A stretch of 64,000 nucleotides of DNA. It comes from Micropterix aruncella. Taxonomy: Eukaryota; Arthropoda; Insecta; Lepidoptera; Micropterigidae. Positions 40,272 to 50,612 of this stretch are shown here, piece after piece. A program made the translations under genes and the position numbers. The notes under the pieces were generated by a model. That model made no database searches, was not told where the DNA came from, and was given only the letters and a program-made list of their open reading frames with translations. The stretch is from positions 6,768,609 to 6,832,608 of the forward strand of contig OX155978.1 in the NCBI GenBank assembly GCA_944548615.1, in the 5' to 3' direction. Positions within the stretch are counted from its first letter, which is position 1. Every line of letters starts with the position of its first letter.

Positions 40272-41519
40272 TTGTAACGACCTGTGAGGGACCACCCCTC
40301 ACAAGACTCCAGATTATTCGATGTGAGGTGGCGGTGTCAACTTGCGAGTTATCTCCGTATTTAAAGGCGGTTTTGATGAAGCAGCAGATTTTTATTGATT
40401 GAATCGATTGAATATTGCCAGTTATAACGCTTGCCGAATTAACGAGTGCCCGAATTACTTATCGAGACGCGAGGGTTGCGCGACGGAGGTTATGCAGGAA
40501 TAGTGGATGAGGATTGTGCGTGTGCTCCTAGTATCTTGTACTGGACACGGCTCGAGTCTGTGGGATTACAGACTGATGCTTCGAGACTCAGGGAGAATGA
40601 GAAAAGGAAAACAAGGAGCCGGATTCGTTGACCTAACTCATGAGAGAGAGTGCCGAATATGCCGTCGCAACCTTGGGGGAAGGTGATCACTCGGGGAATG
40701 ATAATTTGGTTGCTTTTTGGCCGGTTTATATAGGCTGTGGAATGATGCAATTCGAAATATTCTGAGTAAAAGTATTGTTTCATCGTGCTGATTCATACCT
40801 GCATGAGTCAAAATAATAGCTGAATTGTGTCAGAGGATTTCACTGAAAATCGATGCATTTGTTGATCGTATGTAGTGGACTTAAGGTCCGTTACAGACCC
40901 TTAAGTATCGTACATGCCAGTCAGAAAATGCATTGAATTCCAGTGAAATGCACTGACGTCAATACAGCCATTATTCCACCTCGTGAATCGCTGCATTAGC
41001 ACGACTTTTAACTACTTTGTCAAATCAGTTACATTGGACAACATTTTTACTCGGAATATTTTAGATTGCGTCATTTTTCGGTCTTTATAAGGCGGCGAAA
41101 ATAGCACCAGGGTATCATTTCTCGAATGATCACTCCCCCCCAAGACAGCTGCGGAATCAACCCGGTACTACTCTCACGATTTGGGTCAACGGGTCCGACC
41201 ATTTTGGGTACCTCTTCCTTTTTGGGGAACTCCTACAGACTCGAGCCGTGTCGAGTACAATATATTCTGAGCAAAAACTAAACTCCTTATCCACGCACCC
41301 TCCTAACTTCAGGCAGATAGACATCTCATTCGCGTCAAACCCTGACATATTCAGGAAATGTTAATAAACTGGCAATATAAATTACTATAAATTCCTTCTG
41401 ATACAATAAATACCTTCTGATATACATTCAATCGACTTTTAATGCGGAGATAACCCGCAAGTTGACACCACCTCCTCACATCAAACAACTTGGAGTCTAG
41501 TGAGGGGTGGCCCGTTACA
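40272..41519. mobile_element. Foldback-type element: 1.25-kb palindrome
   Basis: Two arms of roughly 620 bp, 40272-40890 and 40905-41519, are inverted, diverged copies of each other, and each is related to 34088-34710. The outer ends both read gtaacg then gccacccctcac (reverse complement on the right). The centre near 40895 is itself palindromic (gacttaaggtcc, gacccttaagt). No transposase is encoded. It resembles a foldback transposon or a tail-to-tail insertion. Confidence 0.78.
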
Positions 41520-41551
41520 AGTTCTTGGGTAACTATTTAAGTAGTCTAAAT

Positions 41552-42269
41552 CAGTATCCCAATTAGTGGTTCGCGTACCCCCAGGGGTACGCTAAGTTGC
41601 ATCAAGGGGTACGCGTGGCATTCTCCTGACTAATATAATCAGTAAAAAACAATTACGCAAACAACAATTGCTGAAATATATTTTCCACAACTTACCTTTG
41701 CAAGAGCGAATTTTCCGGCAATGGCAAACTTAAAAAAAACATCATCACAGACCGCAACTCGAAAACGAGTTGAGACTGAATCTGACTAAAAAGCAGACGG
41801 ATTTTTTGGGAATTGGGCAAAGAAAAAAGTGCAGATTTGTCATCTGAAACTGAATTTTATTTGTTTGTTTGTTTATATTCTTTATTGTGAAAATGTTACA
41901 ATGGGCGGGTTTATTGTCATATGACAATCTCTTACAACCAACCCTACTATGACGTGTTATATGTATGTGTGCGTGTAACATGTCTGTAAGTGTGTGTCTT
42001 GTTATTGCATTCAATCGACAGAATTGAAAATGCAATTCCGTTAATTTGATCCCAACGGAAAATGGTGACCCAGCCGGGAATCGAACCCGGGACCTTACAA
42101 TGTAACATCAGGCGACCTAACCACTATGCCACCGGGCCGTGTATTTTGATGGTAATAAATGTTTTAAAATAACTTCTTTCATTTTTTTCATCATTCCTGC
42201 AATAAGGGGTACGCGAGTTTGAGTTCTTTCTTGAAGTGGGTCGTAGGAAAAACGAATTGGAAACCACTG
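41552..42269. mobile_element. hAT-type non-autonomous element hosting a SINE
   Basis: The left end CAGTATCCCAATT and the right end (reverse complement CAGTGGTTTCCAATT) are imperfect terminal inverted repeats. They are flanked by gtctaaat and atctagat, 6 of 8 matching. The ggggtacgcg motifs inside both ends resemble the element at 55470-56543. No transposase remains; the SINE at 41862-42141 occupies the middle. Confidence 0.65.
41862..42141 (-). mobile_element. tRNA-derived SINE with LINE-like 3' tail
   Basis: On the minus strand a tRNA-like head of about 72 bp has an A box TGGCATAGTGG (42121-42131), a perfect B box GGTTCGATTCC (42077-42087), a TpsiC stem CCGGG/CCCGG and a seven-pair acceptor stem (GGCCCGG with CTGGGTC). 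The anticodon stem is poor, so it is not a working tRNA. The 3' part carries ATTGTCA-TA-TGACAAT (41913-41928) and ends aataaagaatataaac then (AAAC)n. This tail matches the 3' UTR of the LINEs at 30440 and 43539, its probable source of retrotransposition enzymes. Confidence 0.88.
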
Positions 42270-42270
42270 A

Positions 42271-42596
42271 TCTAGATAAAGCGGAATAGGAATCCAAGAA
42301 AGAAGAATAATATCGGAAAAATAAAATTTTCATCCGAAACATCATATAATTCTCAGTACTTAGTATATATTGAAGCACTCTAGATAGGGCGGGATGGAAA
42401 CCCATGAAAGAAGAAAAATATCAGAAGAAGAAGAAATAATAATTATTTTCGTCCGGAACTTTATATATCTGAGTACTTGGTCTATCTTTTACGAAGTTAA
42501 AGCCCCCAAAATGAGGCAGCATAAGAACGCAAGGTAGAATATGAGTATCAGAAGAAGAAGAATATTTTAGTCCGAAACTTAATACATCCTGAGTAT
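42271..42596 (+). repeat. Degenerate tandem repeat, three units of about 110 bp
   Basis: Units start near 42271, 42378 and 42495 and share gaaagaagaa, atatcagaagaagaag, gtccg-aac-tt-atatat and gagta-tt. It directly follows the hAT element. Non-coding. Confidence 0.65.
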
Positions 42597-42712
42597 AACG
42601 GCGGCTGCAACGTCGCCGAAACGTTGGGTGCTATAAACTTTAAGCGGTAAATTAATTTTATAATATTTATAATGTCAAACAACCGCCATAGTCTTCAATT
42701 TCCAATCGAGTA
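42597..42712 (-). repeat. Dispersed repeat with conserved 30-bp GC core, copy 2
   Basis: Reverse complement of the 31882-31990 type: ggcggctgcaacgtcgccga then aacgttgggt, then gcggtaaatt and aatgtcaaacaaccgc. Confidence 0.6.
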
Positions 42713-43538
42713 TTTGCAATTTTGGATGAACAAAAGATTATTGATTATTGACAATTGACTCTCATTATACCTTCCTGGGGTGCCAAATTCGCACGTTGCG
42801 GTTTTCAGCTACAAAGTGACCCTACGTTCTAACACGATTATAATTATCGGGAACCAATAGACCTTTGACATTTCAATCGAATTAATAAGGCATCTAGCCG
42901 GCATTCCATAGAGATAGTAGGTGGTTTGGTTGGTCGAGGTCTCTTCTAATGAGGGAGCTATCGTAGATTTATCGGACGATGCGTTATATTTTGAAATGTT
43001 AATGGCTTCTTCGAGCCAAATTTGAAATGGAGATCCGCACGCACCAAACATACAGTATTATACGCTAGGGATGTGATACAGCGACCGAGCCAACGATCGA
43101 TTATTGTAGAAGAATACCTGAGCGAAACAGCATCAGGTTTAGTTTCCATTACATTACATTACATTCGTATCTAATTGGCGAATGTACCGCTCTTGGACGT
43201 GTCTCAATATACTATAGGTAGTAATATAAAAGCTACTGTAAGAAACAGGTAGATATTACAAGCTTTTTGCATGATGCTTTATTGAGTATCTTATCTATTT
43301 TAAAGACAATTAGAAAATGTAATGGGTTCAGTATCGTAACCTAATCAAATAATTAAAAATAATCGTGAATTGTTAGAATAAGATCATATAAACGTTCAAA
43401 ATATTCAAGAAAATCGATAAATAAAATACTAAGAAATAAATTTCAAATAACGGTATTTTCAATGTCAAAAATAATTTAAAAATCTAAATATTATTTAGGT
43501 AGGTAGTTACATGTATACAGAATGAGTTTTAATTAAGA
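42713..43538. other. Non-coding DNA, nothing recognised
   Basis: Minus-strand frames of 80 and 63 codons (42809-43149) have no known domain. A ttacattacattacatt run sits at 43148. The rest is AT-rich. Confidence 0.3.
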
Positions 43539-44387
43539 GGCATCTTTGAAGGTGGTAAATCAGTACGAGCAACGTTAGTTAACGCTGTTAACGCTGTTAA
43601 CGCAGTTAACGCTGATCTTGCGATGATATCTGACTGGTCGAAATCTCATGGCTTGCTCCTAAATCCATCCAAGACTCAAGCTATCATAATCGGAAGCAGC
43701 TATTTCACCTCGAGGATCGACATAAATTCTTTACCAAGGATTGGCATAGGTGCGGATGAGGTCCCAATCAGCTCTCAGGTTAAAAATCTTGGTGTATACC
43801 TCGACCAAAATCTTTCGTGGCAGCCACACATTGAGGAGATGAGACGTAAACTCTTTGGTCGCTTTCATGCAATAAAGAAACTCAAGAATTTTCTCCCCGA
43901 GGAAAGCAAAATCACAATCTGCCAATCTATTCTCCTCCCTCTCCTTGATTATTCAGATGTTGCCTTTCTCGACATCAAGGAAGATCTAGCCACCAGGGTA
44001 GAAAGGCTGCAAAATGTCTGCATTCGATTCATTTATGACCTACGAAAGTTTGACCATATTACGGAGTACAGAAGGAGACTTCACTGGCTGACGACCCGAG
44101 AAAGGAGAGATACGAGAGTCCTAGGTTTGCTCTTCAGAATCCTGAAGGGGGCCGCTCCGAAATATCTTATAAGTAGGTTCAAACCTCTATCTTCTCACGG
44201 GCGCCCTCTGAGATCTGAAGACAACCTACTGCTCTCGATCCCTAGTCACAGTAGTGATTTCTTCTCGCACTCTTTCTCTGTACGTGGAGCCCGTCTCTGG
44301 AATGCTTTACCCTCGCGTATAAGGATAGCACCTAGTTTGTATTGCTTCAAACGCAGGCTCAAAGAACACTTGAACCCACGCTCATAA
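43539..44387 (+). pseudogene. CR1/Jockey-group LINE ORF2, C-terminal 280 codons
   Basis: The frame opens upstream of the ATG at 43623 and runs to the stop at 44385-44387. It holds WSKSHGLLLNPSKTQAIIIG (end of the RT palm/thumb), VKNLGVYLDQNLSWQPHIEE, LLPLLDYSDVAFLDI, RLQNVCIRFIYDLRKFDHI and GARLWNALPSRIR, in the order normal for CR1/L2/Jockey-like LINEs. Reverse-transcriptase motifs with the catalytic FADD box and the endonuclease are missing, so it is 5'-truncated. The frame itself is undamaged, suggesting a young copy. It is preceded by a four-fold gttaacgct repeat that encodes Val-Asn-Ala units. Confidence 0.92.
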
Positions 44388-44662
44388 ACTTTTCCTTATT
44401 TTTCCCTATTTTTTCCTCCCTATTGCGTCCCTTGCGTCATTATAGGTTTATTGTTTGTTTTTTTTTTTTTTTTTCTTAAATTTATTGTTTTGTTTCCCTG
44501 CTGAATTTAAATGATTAAAATTTAATTTATTAGTTTATTTTTACCGCATAACATGTTATTCCACTAGGTTAAGGTTAGCTGTAAGATATTGCTTTTAGGC
44601 AATAAGCTCGCCGTTTTGTTAAAGCAAATAAAGCGTTTAATTATTATTATTATTATTATTAT
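44388..44662 (+). mobile_element. 3' UTR and (ATT)n tail of the LINE
   Basis: Pyrimidine-rich start, then ggttagctgtaaga, the hairpin ATTGCT-TTTA-GGCAAT (44588-44603), aataagctcgcc, gcaaataaagcg and an (ATT)n end at about 44638-44663. Same layout as the LINE at 30440-30677. Confidence 0.88.
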
Positions 44663-44956
44663 TAGCAAATAAGCAAGTTTTATTACAAAAATGTGGGAAA
44701 ATATATTTTTTTTCGCTTTTTTTTTAAACTTGCTTAGTTGTTCGTACTGATTTACTTCCTTGAAGAATGCTGGTTAATAAAAACTCAACCTGTATATGCT
44801 GTTCTTCAATTACTGTTGCTTTATTTTACATAAAAGCAGTATATTATATAGTCAGGTAATGAAATCATTTATAGTCAAATAAAACTATACTTTAAATGGG
44901 TATAATGTGCTTAGTATAGTTTGTTTATCCATCAATTCAATATATACATTACAATG

Positions 44957-45612
44957 CTAATGGGCCCATGATGAGGTGGCCACGATGACCCATGTGTTCA
45001 GGGTCGGTCACACTCACGGGTCAACACCCATCCGATGGCCTCCACGCATGGGGTGCGAGCCTGGGTAGGACACTGGGTCAACCAGTCTCCCCTGGGAATC
45101 AATCCTCTGGCGCTCCTGGACGGTCTGCGCACCGAGCGGCGCAAGCCAATCGACTGTGCTCTCCGACTAACAATCGGGGGAGTCTGGGAACTGTATTGTT
45201 TTCTATAGAGCGGGGGTAGTTGTCTACCTTACGGCGACTGCTCTTGAAATGACCATTGGCCATCCGATCCCGGTTCAGAGTCGGGCAAAGGACGCCTTGG
45301 TCCGCGACAGATTCGGTGCACTCCGTTTCACCGCTTCGTAAGGGAGAGGACCGCGCAAGCGACCTCGAACTCGGAACCAATCGAGAGACCGGAGAAATCT
45401 GGTCACAATTGGAAGTGAGGGCGCGAGTATCTCGAGCCCGCCGGGTTTATTCCTGGCTCACTCGCGGTAAGGCGTTGGACTCTCACGGGTTGTGACGTAG
45501 CTGGACGTAGGATTGTACTGTCCAAAGTCTTCTACGTTCACTGCAGGGCGACAGAACGACTAATCGTTAAAACGTCCTGTGGTGACGGGCTCACCCGTTG
45601 TAGTCGACACCG
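44957..45612 (+). mobile_element. GC-rich element, uninterrupted A-B copy
   Basis: The clearest complete copy: module A from gctaatgggccc to ctccgactaaca (about 45171), then module B from cgggggagtctgg to ttgtagtcgacaccgcaag. The flanks atatacattacaat and atatacatccttat match at 10 of 14 positions, a probable decayed 14-bp duplication. There is no poly(A) tail and no long ORF with a known domain. ggtgcgagcctgg vaguely resembles a Pol III B box but is not convincing. Confidence 0.82.
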
Positions 45613-46857
45613 CAAGATATACATCCTTATTCTTAAACGAAACATTTTTTGGTTAGTATATATGCAATATACCTAGCTCGGAAAGGAGGTTTACCTCTTT
45701 GACATAAAAATGGTTTACCATCTCACTAAGAACTAAACTGTGTTGAGATGGTGCTAATGTCATTTAGTAATTCCTGTCGAGTAAACATTATATTAAATTT
45801 AACTTTCCTGACAATCTATGTACTATTTCTTCGTCTTTTTAGGTTGAAGTTTATTCGGATTGTTATTAGGGATTATTTCTTCTTGTTCCAACTAGTGAGG
45901 GTTGGCAGTCAGCTCTGCATACTTCTTTTTGTTCTATCGACATGAAGCTGAGTACTAGGAAAAAAAGTGCAGTAGTTTCCCGTTGATTTCTGCACCAGAA
46001 ATTTCGGAGAGTATTCGGCTCTCCAGGCCACCGAAGCCTCTTCCAAATGATTGCCCTACTGAGTGTTAGGTTATTGCCTCGCGTATTACCGCTTAAGCTC
46101 GGTCGTTATTGCCTCGCGTATTGTCTAGCAGGAAACCACTAGCGCGAGCAGGTGAGGATGACATTTGGGCCGGATGAGATGTTGTTTCGTACTCCCCTTA
46201 CTCCCTCTATCGCTTTGCTGCTTCAGTATTGTTCTTTGATACGAAATCCGAAATACTTTCCAGATTATTGATGCGGTTCTCCAGATTATCTTTTTTTTTT
46301 TCTTTCCATGATAATTACACTGATACGCAAACGGTGATCGAGTACCTTCGGGATGCATCCTGTCTCAACCGCGAGTAAATCCAGACTGCAGAATTGCACT
46401 ATATTCACTATATTTAATAATTTTAATTAGGATTTATTATTGAGAAAAAATAAAAATATGCTGTCATTATGAATTGCGCGCGCAGGCACCAAGGTCAAGG
46501 TCAGCAGCAAGGTCAGCAAGGTCAGCGTTCAGCGGAAGGCGGCGCGGGTGGTGAGGAACAAGGCGCGTATCTACGAGATAGGTAGCGTGCATCTGAGGGG
46601 GGACGTCTTGCTTTATATATCTAAACGCCACCCTATTTAAATTAACAAGCAAAGCCGCGGACAAAAGCTAGTATAATATATATTTATAATTATATACCTC
46701 GACGCAAACTCATTGCACGCCACTGGATTTTGAGAGAAGAATAAAACTATATTTATTGCATATTTCGCAAAGCGATATACTTCAATCATATACACGGCTT
46801 TACTGCCAAACTAAACGACCAAGTAATACTATATTCGCAATACTTAATGAACTAGAT
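45613..46857. other. Mostly featureless DNA with a Helitron 3' end
   Basis: At 46648-46674 agccgcggacaaaagctag resembles a plus-strand Helitron 3' terminus with CTAG end; its 5' end was not located. At 46486-46530 a short aaggtcagc iteration occurs. No gene is supported. Confidence 0.35.
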
Positions 46858-47626
46858 CAGCGGTTCTTAAAGTGTGGGTCGCGACCCACTGGTGGGTCGC
46901 AAGCCGATTCCAGGTGGGTCGCCAACACATCGTATGAACGTAGGGTATAATATGACAGATAGATGACGAGATAGATTGACGAGTCTAAGTGTATTTAGGA
47001 TACCTACAGACAATATAATAAAATAAAATAAAGATAGCACTTGGAAATAATAGAATATAAAACTTGCAAACTTGAAACTGGACTTTCAACTAATGGCGAT
47101 GAAGAGTTATTTTACTTGTCAGAAGATACCTACTTGAAGAGTACATTCAGAAGCCAACGCTTGACACAATTCTGGCTATCTCTACGTGCTACACATCCGC
47201 ACATTTATGCTGAGGCAGTAAAAGTTCTACTCCCATTCAAAACGTCGTATTTGTGTGAAGTAGGTTTTTCTGTTATGACAAGTATAAAGACAAAGTACAG
47301 GAACAAGCTAGATTTGTCAAATTCTCTGCACTTAAAAATATCTCGCATTAAAGTTAACGCAGAAGCTGTTATTTTGAAAAATAGGAAGCAAGCTCATTCG
47401 TCACTCTGAATTATTTCGCCGTACCTACCCTATGATTTTCAAAGTAGGTAGGTAGGTATGTGTACAATTTCTTACAAAATAAAGACTTACTTATGATACT
47501 TACAAATGAATTGTTTATTTTTTACATCAAACCACTCACTAACTTTTCTGAAAAGTTCTTGGTGTGTCGCAAAGTATTGTGATTTTAAAAAGTGGGTCGC
47601 GGGGTCAATAAGTTTGGGAACACCTG
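46858..47626 (+). mobile_element. hAT transposon deletion derivative, perfect 8-bp TSD
   Basis: The element starts CAGCGGTTCTTAAA and ends, in reverse complement, CAGGTGTTCCCAAA. It is flanked by aactagat on both sides (46850-46857 and 47627-47634), the 8-bp duplication of hAT elements. Subterminal gtgggtcgcgacccac motifs are at both ends. It retains only the C-terminal transposase domain. Confidence 0.95.
47041..47409 (+). pseudogene. hAT transposase C-terminal dimerisation domain (ZBED-like)
   Basis: About 122 codons without a real start. It contains LTQFWLSLRATHPHIYAEAV, then LLPFKTSYLCEVGFSVMTSI and KTKYRNKLDLSNSLHLKIS, the hAT family C-terminal dimerisation block (usual form LPFxTTYLCExxFSxMxxIKxKxRNRL) found in ZBED5/FAM200-like proteins. 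The BED zinc finger and the catalytic acids of the RNase H-like core are deleted. It lies inside the element defined by the terminal repeats, so it is a transposon remnant rather than a host gene. Confidence 0.92.
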
Positions 47627-47858
47627 AACTAGATAATGATTAGATATATTGGTAAGTTTTTCAACACAGACGGACAGACCGTAAAACGAGATATTTAATA
47701 TGGACAATATATAATATAATGAAATGGAATACCATAAGGGATTAAATGGAATGGACGGAACAGATTGACTATGTAGAAAATATATTTCTCATTATTTGCC
47801 ATATTCTATCGTATACTCCAATAGGTAGCACCTAGGTACTTTTACTAGTAATAATTAA

Positions 47859-48240
47859 CTAGCTGAGACCCGTAGAATTCGACGGTCACTTTACTGACAG
47901 TTATGTTTCAAAAATAAACGGCAACGTACCTATTATTTAAGTAATATTGTTTAATAATATTTGTTTGGATTATTTCGATTAAGTTGAAGTGCCTTGCTCA
48001 TTTGATCTAGGGTCAGGAATATCACCAAGGTCTTGGAGAAAACAGGCAGAAACAATCGAAGAGCGAAGCGGACGTGACATGACATGTAACAGAAAGTAAA
48101 CGAAAAGTTTCGCGCCAATTCAACTTACTTTAGCAACAACAACAACATCAACCATAAGGCTAGATGGCGGTGAAATGATTAAAATCTTTAAAAACAAATG
48201 ATTGAAAATTTGTTTTTAACTATATTAAGTAAAAAAAACG
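47859..48240 (-). mobile_element. Possible Helitron fragment
   Basis: actagctgagacccgtagaa resembles the reverse-complemented Helitron 3' end of the 36543 and 38717 copies. No matching opposite end is clear; the rest is AT-rich with a (caa)n run at 48133. Confidence 0.35.
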
Positions 48241-48269
48241 GTTGTATCAGCCCGAGACTTTCCCGGCAA

Positions 48270-48405
48270 GCAGACAACCCCCTCGTGCGCCAAACCCACT
48301 GAACCTCCCCCACACTTACCCCTCCCCAACTCCCCTCTCTTTTTCTCCCAACCCACTCTCTCCCAACCCCCCTCCAACTCACCCCACTCACCCCCCCTTA
48401 CGCGG
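48270..48405 (+). repeat. C/T-rich low-complexity tract
   Basis: About 135 bp in which nearly all bases are C or T with A spacers, such as cccactctctcccaaccccc. It is strongly strand-asymmetric within AT-rich surroundings. The 77- and 67-codon ORFs across it are compositional artefacts. Confidence 0.8.
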
Positions 48406-48419
48406 AAGTCCAGCAGATG

Positions 48420-48745
48420 GCTCTATAATTTTTTATTTTGATATTTTGATGACTTTTTTAATTTTCCTATTTTGATGACACACCTACAGACCGAGATTTT
48501 TTTAGATACCTCAATCAAATTTTCACACCTAACCGTTCTCTCAGTTCGGCGGTTACAATGAAAACACGTTTCAATATAATATTTTTTTATTTTTCTCTTT
48601 TGATGACTTTTTAAATTTTTCTCTGTTGATAGCAAATCTACAGACTGAGTGCTATTTTATACACCTCAACTAAATTTTAACACACAGCCGTTCTCTTAAT
48701 TTGGCGGTTACAGGAAAAACACGTTTTAAATTAATATATAGGTTT
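48420..48745 (+). repeat. Tandem duplication, about 163-bp unit
   Basis: Both units read tttttgatgacttttt, cctacagac-gag, acctcaa-caaattttcaca or its variant, ccgttctct-a-tt-ggcggttac and aaaacacgttt. Identity is about 80 per cent by eye. Confidence 0.8.
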
Positions 48746-48785
48746 ATAGATATTGAGAGTTGTATATAGTTTGTATTATTTCCAA

Positions 48786-49145
48786 TTATGATCCAATTTT
48801 ATCTACGTAAATATTAAAAACAACTGTGTAGTTTAAAAAAACTAAATAAATAGAGAATTTTACTACAAAAATGTAATTATTGAATAAAAGATTATGCCAT
48901 TTCAACGCTCTATAACTGTTTTCAGCCCCGAATTTTAGCTTAGCTGCTGTAACATAACATGTTACATTGTAATAAGCTTCCGTTTTGTATATGTTGCAAA
49001 CTTCACCAGTGGGTACGAAATTACTCATCGTCCAACCTTGTCTTTCATTATAATTATGTAGGTAGCTAAATATATAAATAAATTTAAATGAGAAATTATC
49101 GATCATTCGCTCGATTATGCCTGCCTCACTAGAATCATTAGGCAC
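48786..49145 (-). other. Unrecognised 119-codon minus-strand frame
   Basis: The longest ORF in this AT-rich part. Its composition is Tyr/Asn/Phe-rich, as expected of AT-rich DNA, and no domain, signal peptide or homologue is recognised. A coding role is possible but not supported. Confidence 0.15.
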
Positions 49146-49995
49146 CTTACTAATGGGATCTCATGACTTGCATTGGTCATTTTAAAGGAGAAGATTGACC
49201 TTTTGCAATAGCGTAACAAAAAATCGATTATATTTGTAACGAGCAGTTAAATATATCCTTGCGCTCCTTAAATGGGAGAACTATTTAGGTTTCCTGCGGT
49301 CTTTAGTATCGTATTTTGCCAGCAATTTTAATAAATAGTGACAGGTAGTCAGATTTAGCACATCTGAATCAACAGTATTCAAAGTTTTTGTTTGTTTCTA
49401 CTCATTATTGGACAATTGTGTCATACAAAGACGGCCATCTCCACAAAATGTGTAATATTGGACCCGATAATAGCGGCTAAATACAATACTTTTTGCTGTG
49501 TTTCTAACAAGATTCGCATCACAAACGGAAATCTCTAATGTTGTTTGTTTTAAACATGGCAACCTCCGAATTAGCTAATCAGAACACAACAGTTAGTATG
49601 GCGGACAAACTCGATTCCATAACAAATCCAGCAATGTCCACTATGAGTCAAAACAAAAACGGCAAACTGTTCCTTTCAAAGGCGGAAATCTTATTGCTTA
49701 TAACTATTTGCTTATAACTATTATTGCTTATTGCTTATACAACTTATTGCTTATTGCTTATAACTATTTATTTTCAACCATTATTTTAACTTTTTGCATT
49801 TTATCTTAGGAGTGATTTAATTAGAGTGCGGCTGGCGATTATTATGAAGTGCCTCAAATGAAAACTGCTTTTGTTTAAAGTTTTTCCATATATTTAGCCC
49901 CCAAAATATACAATATCGTACCCGTAGACATAAAAACTAGCACAAGTACATTTGTATTTAAAAAAAACTGGTAACCAGTTTTGGCACATCAGTGG
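49146..49995. other. AT-rich DNA, nothing coding
   Basis: Includes an iterated cttattgcttataactatt stretch at 49690-49770. No element boundaries were identified. Confidence 0.3.
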
Positions 49996-50612
49996 TTTTT
50001 ATTAAGCTATTGCATAGCTTTTATCGCGGGCCTAGGCCAGCGCGACAACCGAATGAAGAAATTTCTTAACGAAAATTAATGATTTTAAACTGATAATTAC
50101 GTCTAAACGAGTACTACTTACGATTCGAAAAATATATATGTTAAACAAAAACATTTTCCTAATATTCTGAGCTTTGAATATTTTAGATTTTGTTTATATT
50201 ACATACATAGTGTAATTAATTTGTGAAATTAGGTCTGACCGAACACAAAAACGACTACTACGCAAATACTATCTGGCGAATTATTATGAAACCTGCACTA
50301 TTTTAAAGATAATTTAATTATCTATCTTTCTATCTACGAATTTTTTCGAATAATCCGTTTTTTTTGCTTTATCGAATAAAAAATTCGTGCGCGGCGCTCT
50401 ATCGGAATACTTTTAAATTGTTCCGAATCATTTGCTACCGCAGCCGCAAATGATTCGGAATAATTTCAACGTTCTCCGATAGAGCGCAGTTATCTGATAT
50501 CAGAAAAAATAAAATAAATAAAATAAATAAATAATTATAATTGCATAAGTTGTTAAAAATGCTATGTAAAATAGCTTTACCGCCGCAGTCCCCGAGTGCC
50601 ACACGTATTTTT
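49996..50612 (+). mobile_element. Hairpin-bearing repeat, copy 1
   Basis: Starts aagctattgcatagctttta then tcgcgggcc, and ends aaaatagctttaccgccgca then gtccccgagtgccacacg. The ends share an inverted aagctat-agctt theme. An internal inverted repeat at 50394-50487 (gcgctctatcgg ... ccgatagagcgc) has arms of about 42 bp. Copy 2 is inverted at 57335-57915. No transposase; probably a non-autonomous DNA element. Confidence 0.8.

Noticed and set aside
42067..42138. Functional tRNA gene
   Set aside because: A and B boxes and the acceptor stem are good, but the anticodon stem does not pair properly and the sequence continues into a SINE body with an AAAC tail.
47041..47409. Host ZBED-like gene
   Set aside because: It sits inside a 769-bp element with hAT terminal repeats and a perfect 8-bp duplication, and lacks the rest of the protein.
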